Assembly: GCF_013359935.1 (NCBI RefSeq)
Contig: NZ_JABMCB010000206.1
Span: 124,001 to 188,000, forward strand
Origin: Paenibacillus xylanilyticus
GTDB taxonomy: Bacteria > Bacillota > Bacilli > Paenibacillales > Paenibacillaceae
Direction: 5' to 3'
DNA length: 64,000 nt
Within the stretch, counting starts at the first letter, position 1. Each line of letters starts with the position of its first letter. Shown here piece by piece: positions 51,255 through 59,669 of this stretch. The notes under the pieces were generated by a model. It did no database searches and had not been told where the DNA came from. It worked only from the letters and a program-made list of their open reading frames with translations. Made by a program: the position numbers and the translations under genes.

Positions 51255-51600
51255 TTAATCGGCTATGAAGAGGACGAAGTTTTAAGGGCTCTTTTGCTCA
51301 GAGAGTGGCTGGATCTGCTGAAACCACCACCATAATCCCTTATATACGAGCTCACCTCGGAGCTGTTTTCCTGAAAAGCACTGGATGTCACTCCATCTGC
51401 GTATTAGGGAAAATCGTATGTCTGCGTTACAGACAACAGGTATGGAAAACGGCTGTGTCCGTTTGATCTATCGTTTTTTGTACCTGGTAAGGTCCGTTAT
51501 TGCGAAATTTCGGACAAAGTTGGGTGGTACCACGGAAGCAACAACCTTTCGTCCCTCGCAAGCATTAACTTGTTTGCAGGGATGAAAGGTTTTTTTTGTA
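51255..51600 (+). promoter_or_regulatory. T-box leader, probable leucine specifier
   Basis: The T-box bulge sequence GTTGGGTGGTACCACGG (51519-51535) is present, followed by the terminator AACCTTTCGTCCCT (51543-51556) paired with AGGGATGAAAGGTT (51578-51591) and a T-run. In stem I, CTC at 51351-51353 precedes ACCTCGGAG, the position of the specifier codon in related leaders, giving leucine as in the Bacillus ilv-leu leader. Uncharged tRNA-Leu would open the terminator and allow ilvB expression. Confidence 0.85.
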
Positions 51601-51645
51601 ACTTCAAATGTCAGAATGGTGTAAATTCCGAGAGGAGGATGACTG

Positions 51646-53397
51646 ATGGGAGCTCAAATTCCAGAAGTACGATCAACAGATGAATTACGTGAAAAATGGA
51701 TGAAGCCGGAGGTCATTAGCGGATCCGAAATTCTGCTAAGAAGCTTGTTGCTGGAAGGCGTAGAGTGCGTCTTCGGTTATCCAGGTGGTGCAGTGTTGTA
51801 CATTTACGATGCCATGTATGGTTTTGAGGATTTCAAACACGTATTAACACGTCACGAACAAGGAGCCATTCATGCAGCAGACGGATATGCACGTGCGAGC
51901 GGCAAAGTGGGGGTTTGTATTGCTACCTCCGGTCCGGGTGCGACGAATCTGGTAACCGGTATTGCAACGGCTTATATGGATTCCGTACCACTCGTAGTTA
52001 TTACGGGTAACGTCATTTCCAGCCTGATCGGCTCGGATGCTTTCCAGGAAGCGGATATCACCGGTATTACAATGCCAATTACCAAACACAGCTACCTGGT
52101 AAAAGACGTTAAAGATCTGCCGCGTGTCATTCATGAGGCATTCCATATCGCGAATACAGGCCGTAAAGGTCCGGTGTTAATCGACATTCCGAAGGATGTA
52201 TCAGCCAACAAAACGTTGTTTGAACCAATCACTGAACCGGTTACGCTGAGAGGTTATAACCCTCGGACGGTTCCCAACAAGCTTCAGGTTGATCGTCTGG
52301 CTCAAGCGATTCAGGAAGCAGAACGTCCGATGATTCTTGCAGGTGGCGGGGTTGTTTACTCGGGTGGACACGAAGAGCTGTTCGAATTTGTTGAAAAAAC
52401 GGGCATTCCAATTACGACAACGCTGCTTGGACTCGGAGCATTCCCAAGCGGACATGAACTTTGGACAGGAATGCCGGGAATGCACGGAACATACACATCG
52501 AATCAGGCAATTCAACAAGCGGATTTGCTGATTAACATCGGAGCACGTTTCGATGACCGGGTTACGGGTAAACTGGACGGTTTTGCGCCACATGCCAAAA
52601 TTGTACACATCGATATTGACCCGGCGGAGATTGGCAAAAACATTGCAACAGACATCCCGATCGTTGGTGATGTGAAGACGGTACTCGAAATAGCGAACAA
52701 GGAAGTGCAGCGTGCAGAGCGTGCGGATGCTTGGAGAGACCAGATCAAACAATGGAAACAAGAGAAACCTTACAGTTATACAGATTCCGAAGACGAGTTG
52801 AAGCCGCAGTGGGTTGTTGAACTGTTGAATGATACAACCAAAGGTGAGGCAATCGTTACCACAGACGTTGGTCAGCATCAGATGTGGGCAGCGCAATATT
52901 ACAAGTTCAATCAACCGCGTTCATGGGTAACCTCTGGCGGTCTAGGAACAATGGGCTTTGGATTCCCTTCGGCAATCGGTGCACAGATGGCGAATCCTGA
53001 CAGACTGGTAATCTCAATTAACGGTGATGGCGGAATGCAGATGTGTTCACAGGAACTGGCAATCTGCGCGATTAATAACATTCCGGTCAAAATTGTCATT
53101 ATCAACAACCAGGTGCTTGGAATGGTTCGTCAATGGCAGGAAATCATCTATGAGAATCGTTACAGCCACATCGATCTTGCGGGAAGCCCGGATTTTGTAA
53201 AACTGGCTGAAGCATATGGTGTTAAAGGACTGCGTGCCACGAACAAGGAAGAAGCTGAACGGGCATGGCAGGAAGCGCTGGATACACCGGGACCGGTCGT
53301 TGTAGAATTTGTTGTACGCAAAGAAGAAAATGTATATCCAATGGTTCCGCAAGGAGCAACAATTGATCAAATGCTGATGGGGGATGCTGAGGAATGA
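51646..53397 (+). CDS. ilvB: Acetolactate synthase, large (catalytic) subunit
   Basis: A 583-residue thiamine-diphosphate enzyme that makes acetolactate or acetohydroxybutyrate, the first common step of valine, leucine and isoleucine synthesis. The catalytic Glu is in LTRHEQGAIHAADGYARASG (near residue 68). The diphosphate/Mg motif is INGDGGMQMCSQELAI to IIINNQVLGMVRQWQ (near residue 463). The FAD-linked middle domain has GIPITTTLLGLGAFP. Length is normal. GAGAGGAGG precedes the ATG. It is the first gene behind the T-box leader and overlaps ilvN by four bases. Confidence 0.98.
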   Translation: MGAQIPEVRSTDELREKWMKPEVISGSEILLRSLLLEGVECVFGYPGGAVLYIYDAMYGFEDFKHVLTRHEQGAIHAADGYARASGKVGVCIATSGPGATNLVTGIATAYMDSVPLVVITGNVISSLIGSDAFQEADITGITMPITKHSYLVKDVKDLPRVIHEAFHIANTGRKGPVLIDIPKDVSANKTLFEPITEPVTLRGYNPRTVPNKLQVDRLAQAIQEAERPMILAGGGVVYSGGHEELFEFVEKTGIPITTTLLGLGAFPSGHELWTGMPGMHGTYTSNQAIQQADLLINIGARFDDRVTGKLDGFAPHAKIVHIDIDPAEIGKNIATDIPIVGDVKTVLEIANKEVQRAERADAWRDQIKQWKQEKPYSYTDSEDELKPQWVVELLNDTTKGEAIVTTDVGQHQMWAAQYYKFNQPRSWVTSGGLGTMGFGFPSAIGAQMANPDRLVISINGDGGMQMCSQELAICAINNIPVKIVIINNQVLGMVRQWQEIIYENRYSHIDLAGSPDFVKLAEAYGVKGLRATNKEEAERAWQEALDTPGPVVVEFVVRKEENVYPMVPQGATIDQMLMGDAEE

Positions 53398-53876
53398 TTA
53401 GACATACGATTTCGATTTTGGTCAACGATCAGCCTGGCGTCCTGCAGCGGGTATCCGGATTGTTCGGTCGACGTGGATTCAACATTGAGAGTATTACGGT
53501 AGGCCAGTCGGAAGAAGAGGGTTTGTCGCGTATGGTCATTGTCACCATTGGTGACGACAAAACGCTGGAACAGATTGAGAAGCAGCTCTACAAAATCATT
53601 GACGTAATCAAAGTGGTGGATTTCAGCCTTAAGCCGATGGTCGCCCGTGAACTCGCATTGATTAAAGTAAAAGCAGAACCTTCCGAACGTCCTGAAATTA
53701 TGGGTGTGGTAGAAACGTTCCGCGCGTCAGTTGTAGACATTGGTCCAAGCAGTCTGATGGTTCAGGTGGTTGGGGATACCGACAAAATTGATGCCATGAT
53801 CGAATTGCTTAAGCCTTATGGCATTCGCGAACTGTCGCGGACTGGAGTAACTGCACTGGTACGTGGCAACGTATAA
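53394..53876 (+). CDS. ilvN: Acetolactate synthase, small (regulatory) subunit
   Basis: A 160-residue ACT-domain subunit: HTISILVNDQPGVLQRVSGL (ACT start, residues 3-22), then FNIESITVGQSEEEGLSRMV and the second domain SERPEIMGVVETFRASVVDI. It binds valine to feed back on IlvB. The start codon overlaps the ilvB stop (ATGA), coupling synthesis of the two subunits in a fixed ratio. Confidence 0.98.
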   Translation: MIRHTISILVNDQPGVLQRVSGLFGRRGFNIESITVGQSEEEGLSRMVIVTIGDDKTLEQIEKQLYKIIDVIKVVDFSLKPMVARELALIKVKAEPSERPEIMGVVETFRASVVDIGPSSLMVQVVGDTDKIDAMIELLKPYGIRELSRTGVTALVRGNV

Positions 53877-54040
53877 TTGCCAATAGATCTAATTGTATGG
53901 TCTAATATGCATATCGGGAAAGTGACAAGGGTGCGAAAAGAAGCAGTACCAACATACTTCGACTGATTCTTGAATGACATCGTAGTCCTGCATCTGCTGC
54001 AAGTCGACATTTTAGTGATGTAACGCTTGAAAAGATAGCT

Positions 54041-54134
54041 ACACCCCCGCTTTAAAGGGCGGGTGTCTGAACGGATCGGATCAGACCCGAGTTGCTGGAA
54101 CAACCAGCATGCCGGTCCCTTGAGACACCCGCTC
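54041..54134 (+). ncRNA. Candidate structured RNA in the ilvN-ilvC spacer
   Basis: A long helix, GCGGGTGTCT (54059-54068) with AGACACCCGC (54123-54132), encloses two hairpins: TCGG/CCGA (54076-54090) and TGCTGG-AACAA-CCAGCA (54093-54109). The 3' strand of an alternative helix, ACACCC (54041-54046) with GGGTGT (54061-54066), uses the same bases as the long helix, so the two are mutually exclusive. No T-run follows and the RNA ends 46 bases before the ilvC start. It resembles no family I can name. Confidence 0.55.
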
Positions 54135-54177
54135 ATTAATGAAGGGTTCTTTACAATACAAAGGAGGACTTATAAAC

Positions 54178-55170
54178 ATGCCAGTAACTACTTATTATGA
54201 ACAGGATGCAGAGCTTAGCGTATTGAAAGGAAAAACGATCGCCGTAATTGGTTACGGTAGCCAGGGCCACGCCCAAGCACAAAACTTGCGTGACAGCGGC
54301 TTGAACGTAGTCATCGGACTTCGTGAAGGTAAATCGTTTGACACTGCGAAAAACGACGGATTCGAAGTATTGTCCCCGGCTGAAGCAACTAGCCGTGCAG
54401 ATGTGGTTCAAATCTTGCTCCCTGATGAAACGCAAGCTTCTGTATACAAAAACGAAATCGAACCAAACCTGAAAAAAGGCGCAGCATTGCTCTTCTCTCA
54501 CGGTTTCAACGTTCATTTCGGTCAAATCGTTGCTCCAAAAGACAGCGATGTACTGCTGGTAGCTCCTAAGTCCCCTGGCCACATGGTACGTCGTACCTAC
54601 GTGGAAGGATTCGGTGTACCAGGCCTGATCGCGATCGAGCAGGATGCAACTGGTAAAGCAAAAGACATCGGTCTTGCTTACGCAAAAGGTATCGGCTGCA
54701 CACGTGCAGGCGTTATCGAAACGTCCTTCCGTGAAGAAACAGAAACAGACCTGTTCGGTGAGCAAGCTGTTCTGTGTGGCGGTGTAAGTGCCCTGGTAAA
54801 AGCTGGTTTCGAAACATTGACAGAAGCGGGTTACGCTCCTGAAATGGCATACTTCGAGTGTCTGCACGAATTGAAACTGATCGTTGACCTGATGTATGAA
54901 GGTGGACTGGCTAGCATGCGCGATTCCATCAGTAACACAGCTGAGTACGGTGACTATGTAACTGGACCTCGCGTTGTGACTGAAGATACGAAGAAAGCAA
55001 TGAAAGAAGTTCTTTCTGATATCCAACAAGGTAAATTCGCACGTGACTTCATCCTGGAAAACCAATCCGGTCGTGCTTTCCTGACAGCAACTCGCCGCAA
55101 CGAAGCTGAACACCCAATCGAAGTGGTTGGCGGACAATTGCGTGAGATGATGCACTGGATCAAGAAGTAA
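54178..55170 (+). CDS. ilvC: Ketol-acid reductoisomerase
   Basis: A 330-residue class I enzyme that rearranges and reduces acetolactate using NADPH and Mg. The cofactor site is IAVIGYGSQGHAQAQNLRDS (about residues 19-38). The helical domain carries DLFGEQAVLCGG and FECLHELKLIVDLMYEGG (metal-binding Glu and Asp), with SNTAEYGDY near the end. I use the ATG at 54178 behind AAAGGAGG; the upstream open frame lies in the structured spacer. Codon use is highly biased. It continues the ilv pathway after ilvBN. Confidence 0.98.
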   Translation: MPVTTYYEQDAELSVLKGKTIAVIGYGSQGHAQAQNLRDSGLNVVIGLREGKSFDTAKNDGFEVLSPAEATSRADVVQILLPDETQASVYKNEIEPNLKKGAALLFSHGFNVHFGQIVAPKDSDVLLVAPKSPGHMVRRTYVEGFGVPGLIAIEQDATGKAKDIGLAYAKGIGCTRAGVIETSFREETETDLFGEQAVLCGGVSALVKAGFETLTEAGYAPEMAYFECLHELKLIVDLMYEGGLASMRDSISNTAEYGDYVTGPRVVTEDTKKAMKEVLSDIQQGKFARDFILENQSGRAFLTATRRNEAEHPIEVVGGQLREMMHWIKK

Positions 55171-55189
55171 GCATTTGCACTTAGAGGTA

Positions 55190-55290
55190 GTCCAAAAAGT
55201 CCTCAATTGATCACGAAGTAGCCCATGAAGCGAACTCGACATCGAATCTTGCGTTTACCTTCTCGGTGCTGAATCGTTGACTTTTTGAAC
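55190..55290. repeat. Candidate MITE-like palindromic element between ilvC and leuA
   Basis: GTCCAAAAAGTC (55190-55201) and GACTTTTTGAAC (55279-55290) form terminal inverted repeats with one mismatch, 77 bases apart. The interior (starting CTCAATTGATCACGAAGTAG) has no open frame. GCACTTA occurs just outside at 55177-55183 and 55293-55299, possibly a target duplication, though not symmetrically placed. I recall similar sequence in Paenibacillus intergenic regions but cannot verify it here. Confidence 0.5.
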
Positions 55291-55409
55291 ATGCACTTAT
55301 AGAATAAGCAATTTTACAGCTTTAACCGGAAATAGCGGCCGTGCTTATGCGTGTGCCGCTATTGCTGGTTTAGAGGCAATCATACATTACAGTCTAGGAG
55401 GTGCGAGGC

Positions 55410-56951
55410 GTGCGTAAAATCTATGTATTTGACACAACGCTGCGTGATGGTGAGCAATCGCCGGGAGTCAATCTGAACACTCGTGAAAAGGTAGAAATTG
55501 CCCATCAGCTCGAGCGGCTTGGGATTGACCGGATGGAAGCCGGTTTTCCGGCAGCATCTCCAGGCGATCTGGCAGCCGTAAATGCAGTAGCGAAAGCGGT
55601 TAAGAATATTACAGTTATCGGCTTGTCCCGCTCCAGAGAGCAGGATATTGATGCGGTTAGGGAAGCGCTGAAAGGTGCGCAGGACCCGTGTATTCACGTT
55701 TTTCTGGCAACCTCACCTATTCACCGCCAACATAAATTGCGCATGGACAAAGGGCAGGTGCTGGATACTGCTCGTTCAGCCATTCGTTATGCGAAGAAAT
55801 CTTTTTCCAAAATTGAATTCTCCCTGGAGGATGCAGGCCGTACCGAATATGACTTCCTCGTCGAGATGGTAAACATGGCCGTAGAGGAAGGCGCATCGGT
55901 TGTCAACATCCCGGATACGGTGGGATATCTGAGCCCATACGAGTACGGTAACATTTTTAAACATCTCAAAGAGAATGTGCATGGCATTGAAAAAGTACAG
56001 CTGAGCGCACACTGCCACAATGACCTGGGAATGGCAACAGCCAATACACTGGCTGCCATTCTGAACGGTGCCGATCAGATTGAAGGTACGATTAACGGAA
56101 TCGGTGAACGCGCAGGGAACACTGCAATCGAAGAGATTGCCATGGCGCTGGAGACACGTCAGGAATTTTTCAAGGCGAAAACTTCGCTCCAGCTCTCGGA
56201 AATTGCACGCACCAGCAGGCTTGTCAGCCGTTTGACAGGGATGGTTGTCCCTGGAAACAAAGCCATTGTCGGCGCCAACGCCTTCGCACACGAATCCGGT
56301 ATTCATCAGGATGGTATGCTGAAGGAGAAAACAACGTACGAGATCATGACGCCAGAGACCATTGGTCTGAAGGAAAGCAAGCTCGTATTGGGTAAACACT
56401 CCGGGCGCCATGCCTTCCGTGAGCGTTTGATTGAGCTTGGATATGAGCTGGAGGACGAAGCATTAAATCGTGCTTTTGCTCAATTCAAGGATCTGGCCGA
56501 CAAGAAAAAAGAAGTTACAGACGAGGATTTGCTGGCCGTAATTGAAGAGAAATTGCAGGATGCACCTGAGGTGTACAAACTGGAATCCATTTTTGTGACG
56601 TATGGGGACGAATCGACTCCGACAGCCAAAGTCCGCATTGCTACACTTGACGGCAGCACGGTTGAAAAGCAAGCGGAAGGAAACGGTTCCGTAGATGCCA
56701 TTTACAATGCGATTGACCAGGTAAGCGGGGAAGAAGTAACGCTGTCCGATTACTCCATCAAATCGGTTACACATGGTAAGGATGCGCTCGGCGAAGTGCA
56801 TGTTGTATTGACTCAAAATCAGGTTTCTGTTCAGGGACGCGGCGTAAGCACCGATATTTTGGGCGCAAGTGCACGTGCCTATGTGGACGGCCTTAACCAG
56901 CTGATTGAGAAACGCAAAACATATACCAATCGGGTTAACGTGAACCTCTAA
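55410..56951 (+). CDS. leuA: 2-isopropylmalate synthase
   Basis: A 513-residue enzyme condensing 2-oxoisovalerate with acetyl-CoA, the first leucine-specific step. VFDTTLRDGEQSPGVNLNTR starts the TIM barrel (metal-binding Asp), LSAHCHNDLGMATANTLAAI holds the HxH metal ligands, and NGIGERAGNTAIEE follows. The C-terminal LeuA dimer domain (from about residue 385) provides leucine feedback. I use the GTG at 55410, eight bases after AGGAGG; an in-frame GTG at 55401 overlaps that site. leuCD do not follow; a terminator does. Confidence 0.97.
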   Translation: MRKIYVFDTTLRDGEQSPGVNLNTREKVEIAHQLERLGIDRMEAGFPAASPGDLAAVNAVAKAVKNITVIGLSRSREQDIDAVREALKGAQDPCIHVFLATSPIHRQHKLRMDKGQVLDTARSAIRYAKKSFSKIEFSLEDAGRTEYDFLVEMVNMAVEEGASVVNIPDTVGYLSPYEYGNIFKHLKENVHGIEKVQLSAHCHNDLGMATANTLAAILNGADQIEGTINGIGERAGNTAIEEIAMALETRQEFFKAKTSLQLSEIARTSRLVSRLTGMVVPGNKAIVGANAFAHESGIHQDGMLKEKTTYEIMTPETIGLKESKLVLGKHSGRHAFRERLIELGYELEDEALNRAFAQFKDLADKKKEVTDEDLLAVIEEKLQDAPEVYKLESIFVTYGDESTPTAKVRIATLDGSTVEKQAEGNGSVDAIYNAIDQVSGEEVTLSDYSIKSVTHGKDALGEVHVVLTQNQVSVQGRGVSTDILGASARAYVDGLNQLIEKRKTYTNRVNVNL

Positions 56952-57011
56952 TAATTATTGCAGCAAGCATAGGATGCATGGATATCTGCGAAGCAGATGG
57001 ATGCACAATCT

Positions 57012-57054
57012 AAAAAGTCTGACCCTCAACGATTTCGGAAGGGTCAGACTTTTT
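57012..57054 (+). terminator. Terminator of leuA
   Basis: AAAAAGTCTGACCCT (57012-57026) pairs perfectly with AGGGTCAGACTTTTT (57040-57054), a 15-bp stem with T5. Confidence 0.9.
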
Positions 57055-57122
57055 GTTATAACTTTAAGTGAACAGGTTTATGAATTAGGACGGATTACGG
57101 ATTATTGTTTAGCTAGCTCTCA

Positions 57123-58103
57123 TTACCATGCATACGCGTTAGGCGCATGTCCACCCGGACCAGGGAAAATCTCATCAAGACGTTTAAGTACCGCTTCATC
57201 CAGAGTGACTTCCAGACATTTGAGCGCGGTTTCGAATTGTTCCAGCGTACGAGGTCCGATGATCGGTGCTGTAACGGCCGGATTGGCCGCAACCCAGGCC
57301 AGAGCGATAGTGTCCTGTGGTTCACCGAGATCACGGCACAGTGCAGCAAATTCCTCAAGCTGTGTTTTATGACGCTCAATATGCTCAGCGATGCCGCCAC
57401 TGCGTGTGCCCTCCAGTTTCTGAAGTGCATTGCGACCCAGCAAGCCACCATCAAGTGGGCTCCAAGGAATCACGCCGAGACCCAGTTCTTTGGCTGCAGG
57501 CAGCACCTCAAGTTCAGGCAAACGGCAGTTGAGACTGTATTTATGCTGCTCGGAAACCAGGCCGAGGAAATGACGATTTTTGGCTTCACTTTGAGCGATC
57601 GCAATCTGCCATGCAGCGAAGTTGCTTGATCCAACATAACCAATTTTGCCTTGATGAACAGCATTTTCGAATGCACCCCACAGCTCGTCCCAAGAAACCG
57701 CCGGATCAACATGGTGCATCTGGTACAGCTCGACATGATCCGTTTGCAGGCGGCGAAGGGAACCCTCCAGATGACGTCTGATTTTATAGGCAGAAAGGCC
57801 GGCGTCGTTGTTGGGACCATCTGTTTCGTCATGCATGGAACCATACACTTTGGTCGCGAGTACCACTTTTTCACGTCTGCCGCCACCCTGGCTGAACCAG
57901 CGTCCGATGATTTCCTCGGTGAGGCCGGAATTCTCACCCCAGCCGTAAATGTTAGCGGTATCAAAAAAGTTAACGCCGGCATCGAGTGCTGCATCCATGA
58001 TGCGGAATGCTTCTTTTTCGTCTGTAGCAGGCCCAAAATTCATGGTGCCAAGACATATCCGGCTGACTTTGAGACCTGATTTTCCCAAGTACGTGTATTG
58101 CAT
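57123..58103 (-). CDS. Aldo/keto reductase
   Basis: A 326-residue NADPH-dependent oxidoreductase of the AKR fold. It starts MQYTYLGKSGLKVSRICLGT, has the catalytic Asp/Tyr in FFDTANIYGWGENSGLTEE (near residue 52), Lys in VVLATKVYG (near 86), His in LYQMHHVD, and the cofactor block PIIGPRTLEQFE near the end. It resembles YhdN/Tas-type proteins of broad specificity. ATG at 58103 follows AGGAGGG. It lies on the opposite strand between leuA and leuB, an interruption of the pathway gene order. Confidence 0.93.
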   Translation of the reverse strand: MQYTYLGKSGLKVSRICLGTMNFGPATDEKEAFRIMDAALDAGVNFFDTANIYGWGENSGLTEEIIGRWFSQGGGRREKVVLATKVYGSMHDETDGPNNDAGLSAYKIRRHLEGSLRRLQTDHVELYQMHHVDPAVSWDELWGAFENAVHQGKIGYVGSSNFAAWQIAIAQSEAKNRHFLGLVSEQHKYSLNCRLPELEVLPAAKELGLGVIPWSPLDGGLLGRNALQKLEGTRSGGIAEHIERHKTQLEEFAALCRDLGEPQDTIALAWVAANPAVTAPIIGPRTLEQFETALKCLEVTLDEAVLKRLDEIFPGPGGHAPNAYAW

Positions 58104-58313
58104 GGTTGCAATCCCTCCTGAGTTACCTGAATTTGACTTCAAGTTATATTTTACCCTAGCCAGACGAGCAGAACAACAGACTCTAACCCTCTTATAGGCA
58201 AAATCTATTAAAGTCATAGATTGTATATCTTGGTCAAATGACCACTGAATATGATACAAAAGAGAGAGTTAAGTATGACACGTACGTAGATGAATGAAGG
58301 AGTTGGACAACCC

Positions 58314-59396
58314 ATGACAGACGTAAAAAAAATTGCAGTCATCGCAGGTGACGGAATCGGTCCGGAAGTTGTAGCAGAAGCAGAGAGAGTACTCAAGCGC
58401 ACGGAGGAAGTGTTTGGATATCGTTTTGAAACTGAACATGCACTGTTTGGCGGAATTGCCATCGACGAGAAAGGCACACCACTTCCAGAGGAGACGCTCA
58501 GCGTTTGCAAAAGCGCAGATGCAGTACTGCTCGGAGCTGTTGGTGGTCCAAAATGGGACAACAACAGCAAGGAACTTCGTCCCGAAACGGGCTTGCTGGG
58601 AATTCGCAAAGCACTCGGATTGTTCTCCAACTTGCGCCCAGCTGTTGTGTTTGACTGCCTGAAGGATGCATCCACCTTAAAACCTGAAGTACTGGAAGGT
58701 ACAGATCTGATGGTGGTGCGAGAGCTGACGGGAGGCATTTACTTCGGGGAGAAGTTCAGACGTGAAGGATCACAGGGTGAAGAAGCAGTCGACACCTGTG
58801 TATATAATGTAACGGAAGTGGAGCGGATCGTTCGTCAGGCGTTTGAGATTGCTCAAGGACGCCGCAAAAAACTGGCTTCTGTCGACAAAGCAAACGTCCT
58901 GGAAACCTCCCGTCTCTGGCGTGAAGTCGTTAACCGGGTAGCCCCGGAGTATCCGGATGTTGAAGTGGAACATGTACTCGTAGACAACTGTGCAATGCAG
59001 CTGTTGCGTCGTCCAGCAAGCTTTGACGTTATCGTAACGGAAAATATGTTTGGAGATATTCTCAGTGATGAAGCAGCAATGCTGACAGGTTCGATTGGCA
59101 TGCTGGCCTCTGCGTCACTGGGCGAAGGCAGCTTCGGATTGTATGAGCCGGTACATGGTTCGGCGCCGGATATTGCCGGTCAAGGGTTGGCGAATCCAAT
59201 CGCAACAATTTTGTCTGTAGCGCTTATGTTCCGTACAACCTTCGGTTATGCCGAAGGCGCGGATGCCATCGAGGCAGCCGTATCCGAGGTACTGAATGCC
59301 GGACATCGTACGAGCGACATTGCAGTAGATAAGAGCAAAGCCATCAGCACTACGGAAATGGGCGATCTGATCGTTGCAGCGATCCGTAAGCAATAA
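58314..59396 (+). CDS. leuB: 3-isopropylmalate dehydrogenase
   Basis: A 360-residue NAD-dependent enzyme of leucine synthesis. IAVIAGDGIGPEVVAEAERV begins it, VVRELTGGIYFGEKFRREGS is the substrate loop, DKANVLETSRLWREVV and DNCAMQLLRRPASFDVIVTE hold metal ligands, and EPVHGSAPDIAGQGLANPIA is the cofactor block. ATG at 58314 follows AAGGAG; an upstream ATG at 58290 precedes that site. It has its own transcription unit here, separated from leuA by the aldo/keto reductase. Confidence 0.98.
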   Translation: MTDVKKIAVIAGDGIGPEVVAEAERVLKRTEEVFGYRFETEHALFGGIAIDEKGTPLPEETLSVCKSADAVLLGAVGGPKWDNNSKELRPETGLLGIRKALGLFSNLRPAVVFDCLKDASTLKPEVLEGTDLMVVRELTGGIYFGEKFRREGSQGEEAVDTCVYNVTEVERIVRQAFEIAQGRRKKLASVDKANVLETSRLWREVVNRVAPEYPDVEVEHVLVDNCAMQLLRRPASFDVIVTENMFGDILSDEAAMLTGSIGMLASASLGEGSFGLYEPVHGSAPDIAGQGLANPIATILSVALMFRTTFGYAEGADAIEAAVSEVLNAGHRTSDIAVDKSKAISTTEMGDLIVAAIRKQ

Positions 59397-59415
59397 TAAG
59401 ACATCATGATCAGGC

Positions 59416-59466
59416 AGCCCTTAGCTTTCCAGCAGGAAAGATAGAGGGCTGTCCCTTTATCTTTTT
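59416..59466 (+). terminator. Terminator of leuB
   Basis: AGCCCT (59416-59421) and CTTTC (59425-59429) pair with GAAAG (59436-59440) and AGGGCT (59445-59450), followed by a T-rich tail. Confidence 0.8.
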
Positions 59467-59484
59467 GGCACGAAAATTTCTTAT

Positions 59485-59499
59485 TTATAATAATTATAA
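59485..59499. promoter_or_regulatory. PerR box upstream of ahpC
   Basis: TTATAATAATTATAA, a perfect match to the PerR consensus TTATAATNATTATAA of Bacillus. It lies about 20 bp before the -35 at 59519, so PerR probably controls this peroxiredoxin in response to peroxide. Confidence 0.88.
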
Positions 59500-59518
59500 A
59501 AAAATAACGTTTATAATC

Positions 59519-59547
59519 TTGACTTTGAGAAGTCCGGATGATAACAT
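59519..59547 (+). promoter_or_regulatory. Probable ahpC promoter
   Basis: TTGACT (59519-59524), 17-base spacer, TAACAT (59542-59547). An alternative -10 TATAAT at 59512-59517 would put the PerR box over its -35 region. The leader of either transcript carries two perfect 8-bp hairpins: GAAAAACG-TCCG-CGTTTTTC (59592-59611) and AGCAATCC-ATA-GGATTGCT (59621-59639). Confidence 0.55.
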
Positions 59548-59669
59548 TTTACTTGTACTTGTTATCAAGTATCAAACCGCTTTAATAACAGGAAAAACGT
59601 CCGCGTTTTTCTTGATGATGAGCAATCCATAGGATTGCTTACATAATCCCAAAGGAGGAATTTTTAGTT

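Noticed and set aside
54151..55242. 363-codon open frame on the minus strand opposite ilvC
   Set aside because: Same effect: strong codon bias in ilvC leaves the opposite frame free of stops; the product is Cys/Phe-rich and unlike a real protein.
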